From the NCBI RefSeq assembly GCF_014651495.1, contig NZ_BMWZ01000002.1, positions 124,001 to 188,000 of the forward strand: a stretch of 64,000 nt of DNA, written 5' to 3'. The DNA is from Algibacter mikhailovii (GTDB lineage Bacteria; Bacteroidota; Bacteroidia; Flavobacteriales; Flavobacteriaceae). Shown piece by piece: positions 27,093 to 36,063 of this stretch. Made by a program: the position numbers and the translations under genes. The notes under the pieces were generated by a model. It saw nothing but the letters and a program-made list of their open reading frames with translations, had not been told where the DNA came from and did not search any database. Position 1 is the stretch's first letter. Each line of letters starts with the position of its first letter.

Positions 27093-27905
27093 TTACTCAT
27101 TTAATTCTCTAACCCAAATATTTCGATAACTTACTCTACTATTATCTCCATGATCCTGCAATTTTATTGGCCCTTTACCATGCGGCGGATTTTTAGGCCA
27201 TCCGATATAGGCGGTTGTCCCTTTTATCTCATAGTGATCTTGAATTAAAACACCATTATGCAATACCGTAATGGTTGCGGATTTTGTTTTATCCCCAGAT
27301 TCACTAAATTCTGGTGCATGATAAATCACATCATAACTATTCCATGCTCCAGTTGGAACTGATGCTTTTGCCAATGGTATAGATTGTTTATATATTGACC
27401 CCACTTGTCCGTTTACATAGGTATCATTATCATTATTATCTAAGACTTGTATTTCATATAAACCTTGTAAAAACACACCACTGTTAGCCCGGTGCTGACC
27501 TTTACCATTAATTGGTTTAGGAGAACGCCATTCAATATGCAATTGAACAGAACCAAACTTTTGCTTGGTTTGAATATCCCCTGATTTATTTTTTACGGTC
27601 ATAGAACCGTCTTCATTTAAATCCCATTCAGCGGCTCTGCCATCATTGACATGCTCCCAATTACTAAGATCCGAACCGTCGAACAATACTAAAGCATCAC
27701 TTGGAACGCCATTTTGACCTGTTGGATCTACAGTTGGAGGCACTGGCGTATAAAATTCCGTTTCTTCCGGCTTAGTAGGTTCTACTAATTCCTGAGGCTT
27801 TTTAGAGGTCATTCCCTCAGCAGTCCTTTCGCTTTTGTTTTCCATTAAATAATTACAGGAAGAACAAAACAACAGTAAAACAAAAAGAACAAGAAATCGT
27901 CGCAT
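27093..27905 (-). CDS. DUF1080 lipoprotein, candidate 3-keto-glycoside lyase/hydrolase
   Basis: This 270-residue protein has a lipoprotein signal with lipobox CSSC at about residue 17, then a Pro/Glu-rich linker (to about 70). A DUF1080 (3-keto-disaccharide hydrolase, Pfam PF06439) lectin-like jelly roll follows: LFDGSDLSNWEH, FGSVQLHIEWRSP, RANSGVFLQGLYEIQVLD, and ISLQ-like C-terminal strands with RNIWVREL. The family has been tied to cleavage of 3-keto-glycosides, in which C3 oxidation makes the glycosidic bond labile. It lies between a TIM-barrel gene (12 nt upstream) and a Tat Gfo/Idh/MocA gene. Confidence 0.88.
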   Translation of the reverse strand: MRRFLVLFVLLLFCSSCNYLMENKSERTAEGMTSKKPQELVEPTKPEETEFYTPVPPTVDPTGQNGVPSDALVLFDGSDLSNWEHVNDGRAAEWDLNEDGSMTVKNKSGDIQTKQKFGSVQLHIEWRSPKPINGKGQHRANSGVFLQGLYEIQVLDNNDNDTYVNGQVGSIYKQSIPLAKASVPTGAWNSYDVIYHAPEFSESGDKTKSATITVLHNGVLIQDHYEIKGTTAYIGWPKNPPHGKGPIKLQDHGDNSRVSYRNIWVRELNE

Positions 27906-27917
27906 GATTATTATAGT

Positions 27918-28970
27918 TTAGATACCCAAAACACCTTTCAAAAAATCTTCATCAATATCACCACCTGCAAAATCATCAAAACTGCGTTCTGCCGCTTCAA
28001 TAATATGTTTTTGAATAAATGGCGCACCTTCCCTTGCCCCTTGTTCAGATGATTTTATACAGCATTCCCATTCCATAACTGCCCAAACATCAATATCATA
28101 TTTGGTCAATTTTGAAAAAATACTTCTAAAATCTACTTGACCATCACCCAAAGAGCGGAACCTACCCGCACGATCTTGCCAATCTGCATATCCTCCATAT
28201 ACGCCTTGACGTCCTGTTGGATTAAATTCGGCATCCTTAACATGAAACGCTCTAATACGTTCATGGTAAATATCAATAAACGCCAAGTAATCTAATTGCT
28301 GCAATACAAAATGACTTGGATCATACAAAATATTGGCACGATTATGATTATTTGTAGCTTCAAGAAAACGCTCATAAGAAATACCATCATGTAAATCTTC
28401 TCCTGGATGAATTTCATAACAAACATCAATACCATGTTCATCAAAATGATTTAAAATAGGCAGCCAGCGTTCTGCTAATTCTTTGAAACCCATTTCAACT
28501 AATCCATTTGGTCGCTGTGGCCATGGATACATAGTATGCCACATTAAAGCTCCAGAAAACGTAGCATGTGCATTTAGACCTAATCGTCCACTGGCGGTCC
28601 CTGACTTCTTTACAAAATCAATGGCCCATTCTGTTCTAGCTTTAGGGTTATTTCTAACTTGCTCTGGAGCAAAACCGTCAAACATAGTATCATAAGCGGG
28701 ATTAACCGCGACTAATTGCCCTTGCAAATGCGTGGATAATTCGGTGATTTCTAAGCCATACGACTTTACCTTACCTTTCAATTCATCGCAATAGGTTTGA
28801 CTCTCTGCTGCCTTTTCAATATCTATTAAACTAGATTCCCATGTTGGTATCTGTATCCCTTTATATCCTAAATCTGCAGCCCATTGACACATACCTTCCA
28901 AAGAATTAAATGGCGCTTCGCTTCCGGCAAACTGGGCTAAAAAAACCGCTGGCCCTTTTAATGTTTTCAT
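27918..28970 (-). CDS. Cytosolic sugar phosphate isomerase/epimerase-like TIM-barrel protein
   Basis: This 350-residue protein belongs to the xylose-isomerase-like TIM-barrel group. Candidate metal ligands are the Glu of EIHPGEDLHDG, the Asp/His of ILYDPSHFVLQQLD, the His of FHVKDAEF and the Glu of AVMEWECC. No signal peptide is present, so it should act in the cytosol, unlike the two Tat-exported relatives in this locus. In 3-keto-sugar loci such proteins act as isomerases, epimerases or hydratases of keto-sugars or glucal-type intermediates; which one cannot be read here. It lies 12 nt before the DUF1080 gene and 121 nt after the cytosolic Gfo/Idh/MocA gene. Confidence 0.86.
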   Translation of the reverse strand: MKTLKGPAVFLAQFAGSEAPFNSLEGMCQWAADLGYKGIQIPTWESSLIDIEKAAESQTYCDELKGKVKSYGLEITELSTHLQGQLVAVNPAYDTMFDGFAPEQVRNNPKARTEWAIDFVKKSGTASGRLGLNAHATFSGALMWHTMYPWPQRPNGLVEMGFKELAERWLPILNHFDEHGIDVCYEIHPGEDLHDGISYERFLEATNNHNRANILYDPSHFVLQQLDYLAFIDIYHERIRAFHVKDAEFNPTGRQGVYGGYADWQDRAGRFRSLGDGQVDFRSIFSKLTKYDIDVWAVMEWECCIKSSEQGAREGAPFIQKHIIEAAERSFDDFAGGDIDEDFLKGVLGI

Positions 28971-29091
28971 ATTTATCTGTTATTTCTTTTCTTGTTCCCA
29001 AAAGAAGTTAGCACGCCATAATTCACCTTTATTTTATTAGAATTTCAAAAGATGATGTTGCACCACTACCCCTTTTTAAAGGAGCCTAATT

Positions 29092-30246
29092 TTACTTTTG
29101 ATCAATTTTTACCCAAGCCGCATTGTTTTTATCACTCTCTACAGCGGCATAAATAAATTTCATACCGCGAATACCGTCTTCCACGGTCGGGTAATCTATT
29201 TTTTCAATAGTTTCTTTATTATTAATTGCCGTTAAATGCATTGCAAAGTTTTTATAAATAGTAGCAAAGGCCTCTAAGTACCCTTCTGGATGACCTGCGG
29301 GAATTCGACAAACTTCTAAAGCCTCATCATGCAAGCCATTCCCATTTGGTGTATATATTTTTTTAGGTTCATCCAACCAACGTGTAATCAACTCATTTGG
29401 GTTTTCCTGATACCATTCCAAACTGCCTTTTGTTCCATAAACCCGAATACCTAAATTATTCTCTTCACCTAAAGCTATTTGCGAAATAGATATTGTGCCT
29501 TTAGCACCATTTTCCATTCTAATGAGCATATTGCCATCATCGTCTAAAACTCGGCCTTCACCAAACCGTCCTAAATCGGCAGCTATTTCTTCTATTTTTA
29601 AACCCGTGATATATTCAATTAAATTCTCAGCATGTGTCCCTATATCTCCTAAAGCACCACCAATTCCAGATTTTTTTGGATCAACTCTCCATGCCGCTTG
29701 TTTTTGCTCCGTTTTCTCTACCGATGTAGACAACCAACCTTGAAGATATTGCGCTTGTATTTTCCTAACAACTCCTATTTCACCCTTAGCCACCATTGCT
29801 TTGGCCTGTTTCACCATGGAATTACCCGTATAATTATGTGTAAGGGCAAATAATTTTCCTCTGGTTTCAACTACACTTTGCAAAGCTTCAGCTTCTTCTA
29901 AAGTCAATGTTATAGGCTTATCACAAACTACATGAAACCCATTCTCTAAAGCTAATTTTGCCGGAGGAAAATGCATATGGTTTGGAGTTACAATCGCCAC
30001 AAAATCCATTCTAACATCTTCAGGAAGGTTTTTTTCCTTTAGAATCATTTCTTCAAAAGTGCCGTAACACCTGCTTTTATCTAAATTCAATGCTATTCCC
30101 GAGTCAATGGATTTCTCTACACTACTACTAAATGCTCCACAAACCAATTCTATCATGCCATCAATAGCAGCCGCCTTTCGGTGCACATCACCTATGAATG
30201 ATCCGGCTCCACCACCAACCATTCCCATTCTTAATTTTCTACTCAT
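29092..30246 (-). CDS. Cytosolic Gfo/Idh/MocA family oxidoreductase
   Basis: This 384-residue protein has a Rossmann domain (GMVGGGAGSFIGDVHRKA), the VTPNHMHFPPAKLAL segment, and VVCDKPITLTLEEA with the catalytic lysine. Its C-terminal domain has GGALGDIGTHAENLIEYITG with the active-site Asp and His. It lacks a Tat signal, so it works in the cytosol with soluble NAD(P). Inference: it reduces an imported 3-keto-sugar or oxidises a sugar after uptake. It follows the MFS transporter by 8 nt. Confidence 0.9.
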   Translation of the reverse strand: MSRKLRMGMVGGGAGSFIGDVHRKAAAIDGMIELVCGAFSSSVEKSIDSGIALNLDKSRCYGTFEEMILKEKNLPEDVRMDFVAIVTPNHMHFPPAKLALENGFHVVCDKPITLTLEEAEALQSVVETRGKLFALTHNYTGNSMVKQAKAMVAKGEIGVVRKIQAQYLQGWLSTSVEKTEQKQAAWRVDPKKSGIGGALGDIGTHAENLIEYITGLKIEEIAADLGRFGEGRVLDDDGNMLIRMENGAKGTISISQIALGEENNLGIRVYGTKGSLEWYQENPNELITRWLDEPKKIYTPNGNGLHDEALEVCRIPAGHPEGYLEAFATIYKNFAMHLTAINNKETIEKIDYPTVEDGIRGMKFIYAAVESDKNNAAWVKIDQK

Positions 30247-30254
30247 AATTTATT

Positions 30255-31427
30255 TTATACTGTCGAAGCTTTACTTCTATTTTTCATGTAAACATTTAAT
30301 CCTAAAAAAGCCGCAATTAAAATGGCAGGTAATATGGACATTGTACGCAATGCCTCTCCCGCATTAGCATCATCCATTAACCTACCCATAATTGGCAAGA
30401 CTATAGACACAGAAAACATGCCCGCACCACCCATTATTGAAAGTCCTAACGCGCCAGTTTCCGGCAAGTATTCCGCCACAAAACCTAACATGGTTGGCCA
30501 GAAAAAAGTTACTCCAATAGCAAAAACAGCCGCCGCGACAAAAGTCATACCTCCGCTAGTAATGGTCAATAACCACAACCCAATAAAGGTGAAAATTGCA
30601 GAATACAGCAACATACCCGCTGGTTTTAATTTGTGCACCACTTGCCCTGCAAACAGCCGTCCTAACGCCATGATACCATTAATAAAGGCTAAAACTAATA
30701 AAGGTGCTGTCACTGACTCTTTCAGCAATGATTCTATACGTTGTGTTGTACCTAGTTCTGAAGCAGCCGTAAGAAACATACAAAACACCATAAATAAAAA
30801 CAAAGGTTTCAACACACTTGCAAACATCTGCTTATTGCTAATTCCTAATTGCACACGCTCTGTAACAGGCATGTTTTGTCCAAAAAATAGAACACCATAA
30901 ATAACTAATGGAATAAACAAAGTGCTCACCATAATTTGCCAACTTAAACCGAGAACATCCATAATGAGCCATCCCAGTAAGGCACCAATAACAATGCCTC
31001 CGGGAAACCAAACGTGAAATCTATTCAGCATTTTCGTTTTTTGATCTGGATACATGGATGCCACAAGCGGATTTAAGGCAGCCTCTACAAATCCATTTCC
31101 AATTCCCACAAATAGCGTAGCAATAAAGAGGGAGGTCATCGAATCTGCCATTAAAGTGAGTACAATCCCAACAGCATGCGTTATAAATGCCATCCATGTA
31201 ATTTTTTTAATACCTAATAAATCAACCAAAGGCCCACCAATAATCATGGCAATTGTAAAGCCAAAAAATGCAGGAGCAAAAGCATAACCTATTTGTTCTA
31301 ATGTAAGCCCAACGCCTTCTGGACCGAATACTGTTTCTAATCGTGCTCGAATTGCGAACGTCATTGCTGTAGTAATCAATGCTAAACAGCTCGCTAAAAA
31401 CAATCTATTCTTATTGATGCCTTCCAT
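30255..31427 (-). CDS. MFS transporter, probably for a sugar or keto-sugar
   Basis: This 390-residue protein has about 12 hydrophobic segments and the general form of the major facilitator superfamily. The segment PLVDLLGIKK after the second helix is the loop-2 motif. Charged residues within the first helices (RARLE) and the LGTTQRIE region are candidate substrate contacts. Position in the operon, between a Tat TIM-barrel protein and a cytosolic Gfo/Idh/MocA protein, suggests that it brings the periplasmic reaction product into the cytosol. The substrate is inferred from context only. Confidence 0.88.
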   Translation of the reverse strand: MEGINKNRLFLASCLALITTAMTFAIRARLETVFGPEGVGLTLEQIGYAFAPAFFGFTIAMIIGGPLVDLLGIKKITWMAFITHAVGIVLTLMADSMTSLFIATLFVGIGNGFVEAALNPLVASMYPDQKTKMLNRFHVWFPGGIVIGALLGWLIMDVLGLSWQIMVSTLFIPLVIYGVLFFGQNMPVTERVQLGISNKQMFASVLKPLFLFMVFCMFLTAASELGTTQRIESLLKESVTAPLLVLAFINGIMALGRLFAGQVVHKLKPAGMLLYSAIFTFIGLWLLTITSGGMTFVAAAVFAIGVTFFWPTMLGFVAEYLPETGALGLSIMGGAGMFSVSIVLPIMGRLMDDANAGEALRTMSILPAILIAAFLGLNVYMKNRSKASTV

Positions 31428-31454
31428 ATATTAAATAATTTTGGTTAATTTTAG

Positions 31455-32405
31455 TTATGATAGTTGTCTTCCAACTTTAAGAAGTAATTCCCTTGTAGCC
31501 TTAACACCATCTTCTTCAGACATATTACTTCCTTCAAACTCCACTCCTACAAACCCCTTATAGCCAACATCTTTCACCATTTTCATTACTTTGAGATAAT
31601 CTATAGTAGTTTCATTACCGTCTGCATCAAAATCATACGATTTTGCACTGACAGCTTTAGCATATGGTAATAATTCCTGCATACCTTTATACCTATCATA
31701 CGGCTCTAAACAATTTCTATCTTTATCTTTTCGGATACAGAAATTTCCAAAATCAGGCAATGTTCCGCAATTTTTATTTCGAACTTTAGAAAACACTTTA
31801 GTCATCCATGCGCCATTAGAAGAGAAGCCACCATGATTTTCAACTAAAACATTTATATTAGAACCCTTCGCAAATTCAGACAGCTTTTCTAAGGAATCAA
31901 CAGCCGATTTAACAGCATCTTCCTCATTAACCCCTCCTGCTAAATTTACGCGAATGGCATGACAACCCAAATAATTTGCTGCTTCAACCCATTTATGATG
32001 ATTATCAATTGCTTTTAACCTTTTAGACAAATTAGCATCAGCCAAATTCCCTTCACCATCCACCATGATTAAAACATTCTGCTGCCCTTCTGCATTGGAT
32101 CGAGAATTCATTTCTTTTAAATACCTGAAGTCCTTCGCTTTGTTTTTAAAAAAACCACTAACATACTCTAAGCCTTCACAACCAAAACTTCTTGATTTTG
32201 TGGCAAAATCCAGATTATCCATTTTCCCGGAACGCAAGGCACGATGTAATGACCATTGGGCTAAAGAAATTTTAAAAAAGAGCCCCTCTGTATTTAAAAT
32301 TTCTTCAGGGACTAATAATTCTAAATCTTTATATGCATAGGCCCCTAAGGCGGAAAGTACCAAGCCTGTTTGAGATGTCTTAATTATAAAATCTCTTCGT
32401 TTCAT
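31455..32405 (-). CDS. Tat-exported TIM-barrel sugar isomerase/hydratase-like protein
   Basis: The start is the ATG at 32405, because MKRRDFIIKTSQTGLVLSAL is a twin-arginine signal; a longer reading would bury it. The mature part (about 290 residues) is an AP-endonuclease-2 / xylose-isomerase-like barrel. Candidate metal ligands are the Glu and His of VLVENHGGFSS, the Asp of LPDFGNF and the Glu of FVGVEFEG. It should act in the periplasm on an intermediate of the glycoside pathway. It is the first structural gene after the AraC regulator gene, with a 106-nt gap, and 27 nt before the MFS gene. Confidence 0.87.
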   Translation of the reverse strand: MKRRDFIIKTSQTGLVLSALGAYAYKDLELLVPEEILNTEGLFFKISLAQWSLHRALRSGKMDNLDFATKSRSFGCEGLEYVSGFFKNKAKDFRYLKEMNSRSNAEGQQNVLIMVDGEGNLADANLSKRLKAIDNHHKWVEAANYLGCHAIRVNLAGGVNEEDAVKSAVDSLEKLSEFAKGSNINVLVENHGGFSSNGAWMTKVFSKVRNKNCGTLPDFGNFCIRKDKDRNCLEPYDRYKGMQELLPYAKAVSAKSYDFDADGNETTIDYLKVMKMVKDVGYKGFVGVEFEGSNMSEEDGVKATRELLLKVGRQLS

Positions 32406-32511
32406 ATCGCTTCTTGTAAGTGAGTCAATTAAGCTAACCACGTGAAATTATAGAAAAAAAGAATACCTATTGTGTATTTTTATTCAGTGAAAGAATTTAT
32501 ACAAAAAACAA

Positions 32512-33555
32512 TTATATTTCAGGATAGACACTAATCCCTTTTTTTATCTTACACAGGGACCTATATTCATTGGGAGAACACTTCTCATGTTTTTTAAATA
32601 CAGTAGAAAAGTATTGACTTGTTGCAAACCCACACATATAGGCAGCTTCACTTATAGTCAAACTTGAATTTTCTTCAAGTATTTTTTTAGATTTCTCCAA
32701 ACGCTTCATGGTCAAATAACGCATCGGCGTCAAATTAGTCAACTGCTTACAGTGGTGTGTAAACCGAGTCAAACCAACACCTGCCGATTGAGCCATTAAC
32801 TCTATGGTCCAATTTTCAGACAAATTCTTTTCTAGTTCCTTTAAAAAGTACTTCACACTTCTTGAACTATCCGTTAAAGACTCATTCAAAACAATATTTT
32901 CATTATCAAGTAAGTCCAAAATAAGAATTAAAAGATAATTAATAAGCAACCTCAATCTGGATGCATTACTACCCTTTTCATCAGTATTCACAGCCATATT
33001 TATCCTTTTAAAGCAATCCCTAACACGCTGATCAGTCTTTAATATCGATTTCTTATTCTGTCTTAAAATAGTTGTCAACCTAGTCAAATCATTATCAGTC
33101 AATGTAATCCAATCAGGCCAAACCCAGCCTTGATGGGGTCTTCTAACACCTAAGTCAATGATTACCCAATAAAACTTGCCCATACCAATATTAGGTCCTC
33201 CAACTTTATGAGCCTCCCATGGCCGCGTAATCGTTAAATGATTAGGCTGAAGCACAACCTCCTTACCCTCTTGAGCATAAGGCATACTACCAGATTCTAA
33301 AAAATGAAATTCAATGCCTTCATTTCTATGCCAATCCAAACCCCAGTCTTGAGGCTCATTAGCATCCCAATAACCTATACTATTTAAACCCATAGTATTT
33401 TCATCTAATCGATCGCCAGGATAGGTATGTCGGGCTAGGGCTTTAAACTTCAATTTATTGCGACTAACAGCATCTGTCAACGGCAAACATGTATCAGCAT
33501 GATACACGATACCATCAGCCTCATAAGGCTTAATTTTTTGTATATTTATTTTCAC
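32512..33555 (-). CDS. AraC-family transcriptional regulator
   Basis: This 347-residue regulator has an N-terminal cupin-like ligand domain (histidines in FHFLESGSMPYAQEG and ITRPWEAHKVGG) and a C-terminal double helix-turn-helix from about residue 245: WTIELMAQSAGVGLTRFTHHC, then LTISEAAYMCGFATSQYFS and FKKHEKCSPNEYR. It sits at the head of the minus-strand catabolic genes and diverges from the GMC genes across a 137-nt gap, the expected place for its operators. The likely effector is the sugar that the locus consumes. No partner kinase is present, so it is a one-component regulator. Confidence 0.92.
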   Translation of the reverse strand: MKINIQKIKPYEADGIVYHADTCLPLTDAVSRNKLKFKALARHTYPGDRLDENTMGLNSIGYWDANEPQDWGLDWHRNEGIEFHFLESGSMPYAQEGKEVVLQPNHLTITRPWEAHKVGGPNIGMGKFYWVIIDLGVRRPHQGWVWPDWITLTDNDLTRLTTILRQNKKSILKTDQRVRDCFKRINMAVNTDEKGSNASRLRLLINYLLILILDLLDNENIVLNESLTDSSRSVKYFLKELEKNLSENWTIELMAQSAGVGLTRFTHHCKQLTNLTPMRYLTMKRLEKSKKILEENSSLTISEAAYMCGFATSQYFSTVFKKHEKCSPNEYRSLCKIKKGISVYPEI

Positions 33556-33692
33556 TGAAATAATTTAAACACTTTTATGTTGCAAATTAGCTAATTTTCC
33601 ATTTAATATAAAAAATATTAGTATTTTATAATTTTTCAATAAAATTTGATAGGGATTTTTATCATATTCCCGTCGACCAATTTAGCTTTTAA

Positions 33693-35420
33693 ATGAAAGA
33701 CAACACCATTACAGAATACCCTACTAAATATGATGCTATTGTTATTGGAACAGGTATTAGCGGCGGCTGGGCGGCAAAAGAACTTTGTGAAAACGGACTT
33801 AAAACTTTAGTACTTGATAGAGGGCGCATGGTAAAACATATTGAAGACTACCCTACAATGAACAAGGATCCTTGGGATTTTAAACACCGAGAAAAGCAAA
33901 ATCCTGCAGAACTAAAAAACCAACAAAAACAAAGTAGACTTTGGGGAGGCGGACTTACTGGTCCTGCTACCAAACACTGGTTTGTAGATGATTTAAAACA
34001 CCCTTATCAAGAAACAAAGAAATTCACATGGATACGTGGATATCATGTTGGTGGTCGATCTATAATGTGGGGAAAGCAGACTTACAGACTCAGTGATCTA
34101 GACTTTGAAGCCAATAAAAAAGATGGTCATGGTGTCGATTGGCCAATTCGTTACAAAGATATATCCCCTTGGTATGATAAAGTTGAGGAATTCATTGGAG
34201 TTTCAGGCGAAAATCTTGGACTCTCACAATTACCTGACGGCAAACTTTCTGAGCCTATGGAATTAAATTGCGTTGAAAAAGATTTACAAGAAAAATTAAA
34301 AGGCCAATTTGAAGACAATCGCTTGCTAACCATTGGTAGAGCAGCCCATTTAACTGGAAATGCCATGCATGAAGGCCGATCAAATTGCCAATATAGAAAT
34401 AGATGCGTTAGAGGTTGCCCTTTTGGTGGATATTTTAGTAGTAATTCTTCTACTTTACCTGCAGCTGAACGAACTGGCAACATGCATTTAAGACCAAACT
34501 CTATAGCTTATGAAATAGTTTATGATGATAAATTAGGGATAGCTTCTGGAGTTAAGGTTATTGATGCCGTAACAAAAGAACATATTTTCTTTAAGGCAGA
34601 TATTATTTTTAATTGTGCTTCGGCAATAGCCTCAGCAGCTATTTTAATGCAATCAAAATCAAAGCGATTTCCAAACGGTCTCGGTAATGATAGCGGTGAA
34701 TTAGGACATAATGTGATGGATCACCATTACCAAGTTGGTGCTTCGGCTGAAGTTAATGGTTTTGATGATAAATACTATAAAGGACGTCGACCAAACGGCT
34801 TTTATATCCCAAGGTTTAGAAATCTTGGAGATAAAAAAACGGAGTCAAAAGATTTTATTAGAGGTTACGGTTATCAAGGTGGTGCAAGAAGAGGTAATTG
34901 GAAATCTGCTGTAAAGGAATTAAGTTTTGGAAAGGAATTAAAAGAAAAAATCCTCAAACCAGATACATGGAGTGTTGGTATGGGCGCCTTTGGCGAATGC
35001 TTACCATATCACGAAAATAAGATTTCTTTAAATTACGAAAAGCTTGATGAGTGGGGCTTACCTACAATAGATTTTGACGTTGAGTATAAAGAAAATGAAC
35101 TAAAGATGCGTGAAGATATGATGAACCAAGCTATAGCCATGCTAAAGTCTGCTGGCTATAAAAATGTTAAAGGACATAATGGAGAAGCCATTCCTGGCAC
35201 AGGCATACACGAAATGGGCACAGCGCGTATGGGACATGACCCAAAAACATCCGTCCTGAATAAATACAACCAAATACATACAGTCCCAAATGTTTACCTT
35301 ACTGACGGAGCTTGCATGACTTCCTCAGCTTGCCAAAACCCATCACTAACCTATATGGCTCTAACAGCAAGAGCGGCAAATCATGCTGCAAAAGTTTTTA
35401 ACAAGAATAAAACCGTTTAA
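33693..35420 (+). CDS. GMC-family FAD dehydrogenase, candidate glycoside 3-dehydrogenase large subunit (copy 1)
   Basis: This 575-residue flavoprotein has the FAD-binding motif IVIGTGISGGWAAKEL near residue 20, the GRSIMWGKQTYRLS loop, and the C-terminal GMC pair in GIHEMGTARMG (His) and SACQNPSLTYMALTARAANHA (Asn). Three cysteines, Cys232, Cys238 and Cys242 (NCQYRNRCVRGC), are placed as in FAD-dependent sugar dehydrogenases that carry an iron-sulfur cluster. It has no signal peptide. Its gene is followed 3 nt later by a Tat-lipoprotein small subunit, so co-export with that partner is likely. With the small subunit it should oxidise a sugar, probably at C3, and pass electrons to a respiratory carrier. 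Confidence 0.9.
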   Translation: MKDNTITEYPTKYDAIVIGTGISGGWAAKELCENGLKTLVLDRGRMVKHIEDYPTMNKDPWDFKHREKQNPAELKNQQKQSRLWGGGLTGPATKHWFVDDLKHPYQETKKFTWIRGYHVGGRSIMWGKQTYRLSDLDFEANKKDGHGVDWPIRYKDISPWYDKVEEFIGVSGENLGLSQLPDGKLSEPMELNCVEKDLQEKLKGQFEDNRLLTIGRAAHLTGNAMHEGRSNCQYRNRCVRGCPFGGYFSSNSSTLPAAERTGNMHLRPNSIAYEIVYDDKLGIASGVKVIDAVTKEHIFFKADIIFNCASAIASAAILMQSKSKRFPNGLGNDSGELGHNVMDHHYQVGASAEVNGFDDKYYKGRRPNGFYIPRFRNLGDKKTESKDFIRGYGYQGGARRGNWKSAVKELSFGKELKEKILKPDTWSVGMGAFGECLPYHENKISLNYEKLDEWGLPTIDFDVEYKENELKMREDMMNQAIAMLKSAGYKNVKGHNGEAIPGTGIHEMGTARMGHDPKTSVLNKYNQIHTVPNVYLTDGACMTSSACQNPSLTYMALTARAANHAAKVFNKNKTV

Positions 35421-35423
35421 ATC

Positions 35424-36053
35424 ATGAATAGAAGAGATGCTCTAAAAAACTTAACTATGGGTCTAGGCTATGCGGTAGCAACTCCCACAATTATGAACCT
35501 ATTGGTTTCATGTAAAGCTGACGTCAATGAATGGGCTCCTTTATTTTTATCGGAAGATGAGCAATTCATAGTCACACAAATAGTTGATATTATTTTACCT
35601 GCCTCGGAAACCCCTGGTGGATTGGATGTAAATATTCCTCAATTTTTAGATTTAATGTATCATGATATTGAAATAGAATCAAACCAAAAAGCTTTTAAGG
35701 AAGGAGCTAAGCTTTTCACTACAAGCTTTAATGACATATTTAAGAAAGAGGCCGTAGAAGGCTCAAAAAAAGAATACAACACCATCGTATCAAGATATTT
35801 TGACCTATCTGATGAGGAATCTGAAACTGTTTTCAAAAACCAAAGAAAAAACCAAAAGAATTTAAACCCCACAGAATTAAAATCCTACCACCTCTATAAG
35901 TTTTTAATATCTATTAGGTATTACTGCATTTTTGGCTACTGTACTTCTGAAAAAATAGGAGAAGACATTTTAGCATACGACCCTGTTCCCGGAGCTTACA
36001 ACGGATGCATTTCACTTGAAGAAGCAACAAACAATAGAGCATGGTCTTTATAA
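35424..36053 (+). CDS. Gluconate 2-dehydrogenase subunit-3-like Tat lipoprotein (copy 1)
   Basis: This 209-residue small subunit opens with a twin-arginine motif (NRRDALKNLTMG) followed by a hydrophobic stretch and a lipobox (LLVSC, Cys about residue 29). It should be exported folded and anchored to the membrane. The mature part matches the gluconate 2-dehydrogenase subunit 3 family (FLSEDEQFIVTQIVDIILP and the YCIFGYCTSEKIGEDILAYDPVPG end). Such subunits accompany GMC sugar dehydrogenases and provide the export signal for the complex. It lies between the two GMC genes, with 3 nt before it and 10 nt after. Confidence 0.9.
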   Translation: MNRRDALKNLTMGLGYAVATPTIMNLLVSCKADVNEWAPLFLSEDEQFIVTQIVDIILPASETPGGLDVNIPQFLDLMYHDIEIESNQKAFKEGAKLFTTSFNDIFKKEAVEGSKKEYNTIVSRYFDLSDEESETVFKNQRKNQKNLNPTELKSYHLYKFLISIRYYCIFGYCTSEKIGEDILAYDPVPGAYNGCISLEEATNNRAWSL

Positions 36054-36063
36054 TACCAGAACT

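Noticed and set aside
30322-30900. 192-codon open frame on the plus strand inside the MFS gene
   Set aside because: Antisense to a complete MFS transporter; Pro/Asn-rich translation with no domain.
33556-33692. Search for operator repeats and TAnnTTTG boxes between the AraC gene and the GMC genes
   Set aside because: Only near matches such as TAATTTTC were seen, and no clear direct repeat; not reported as a feature.
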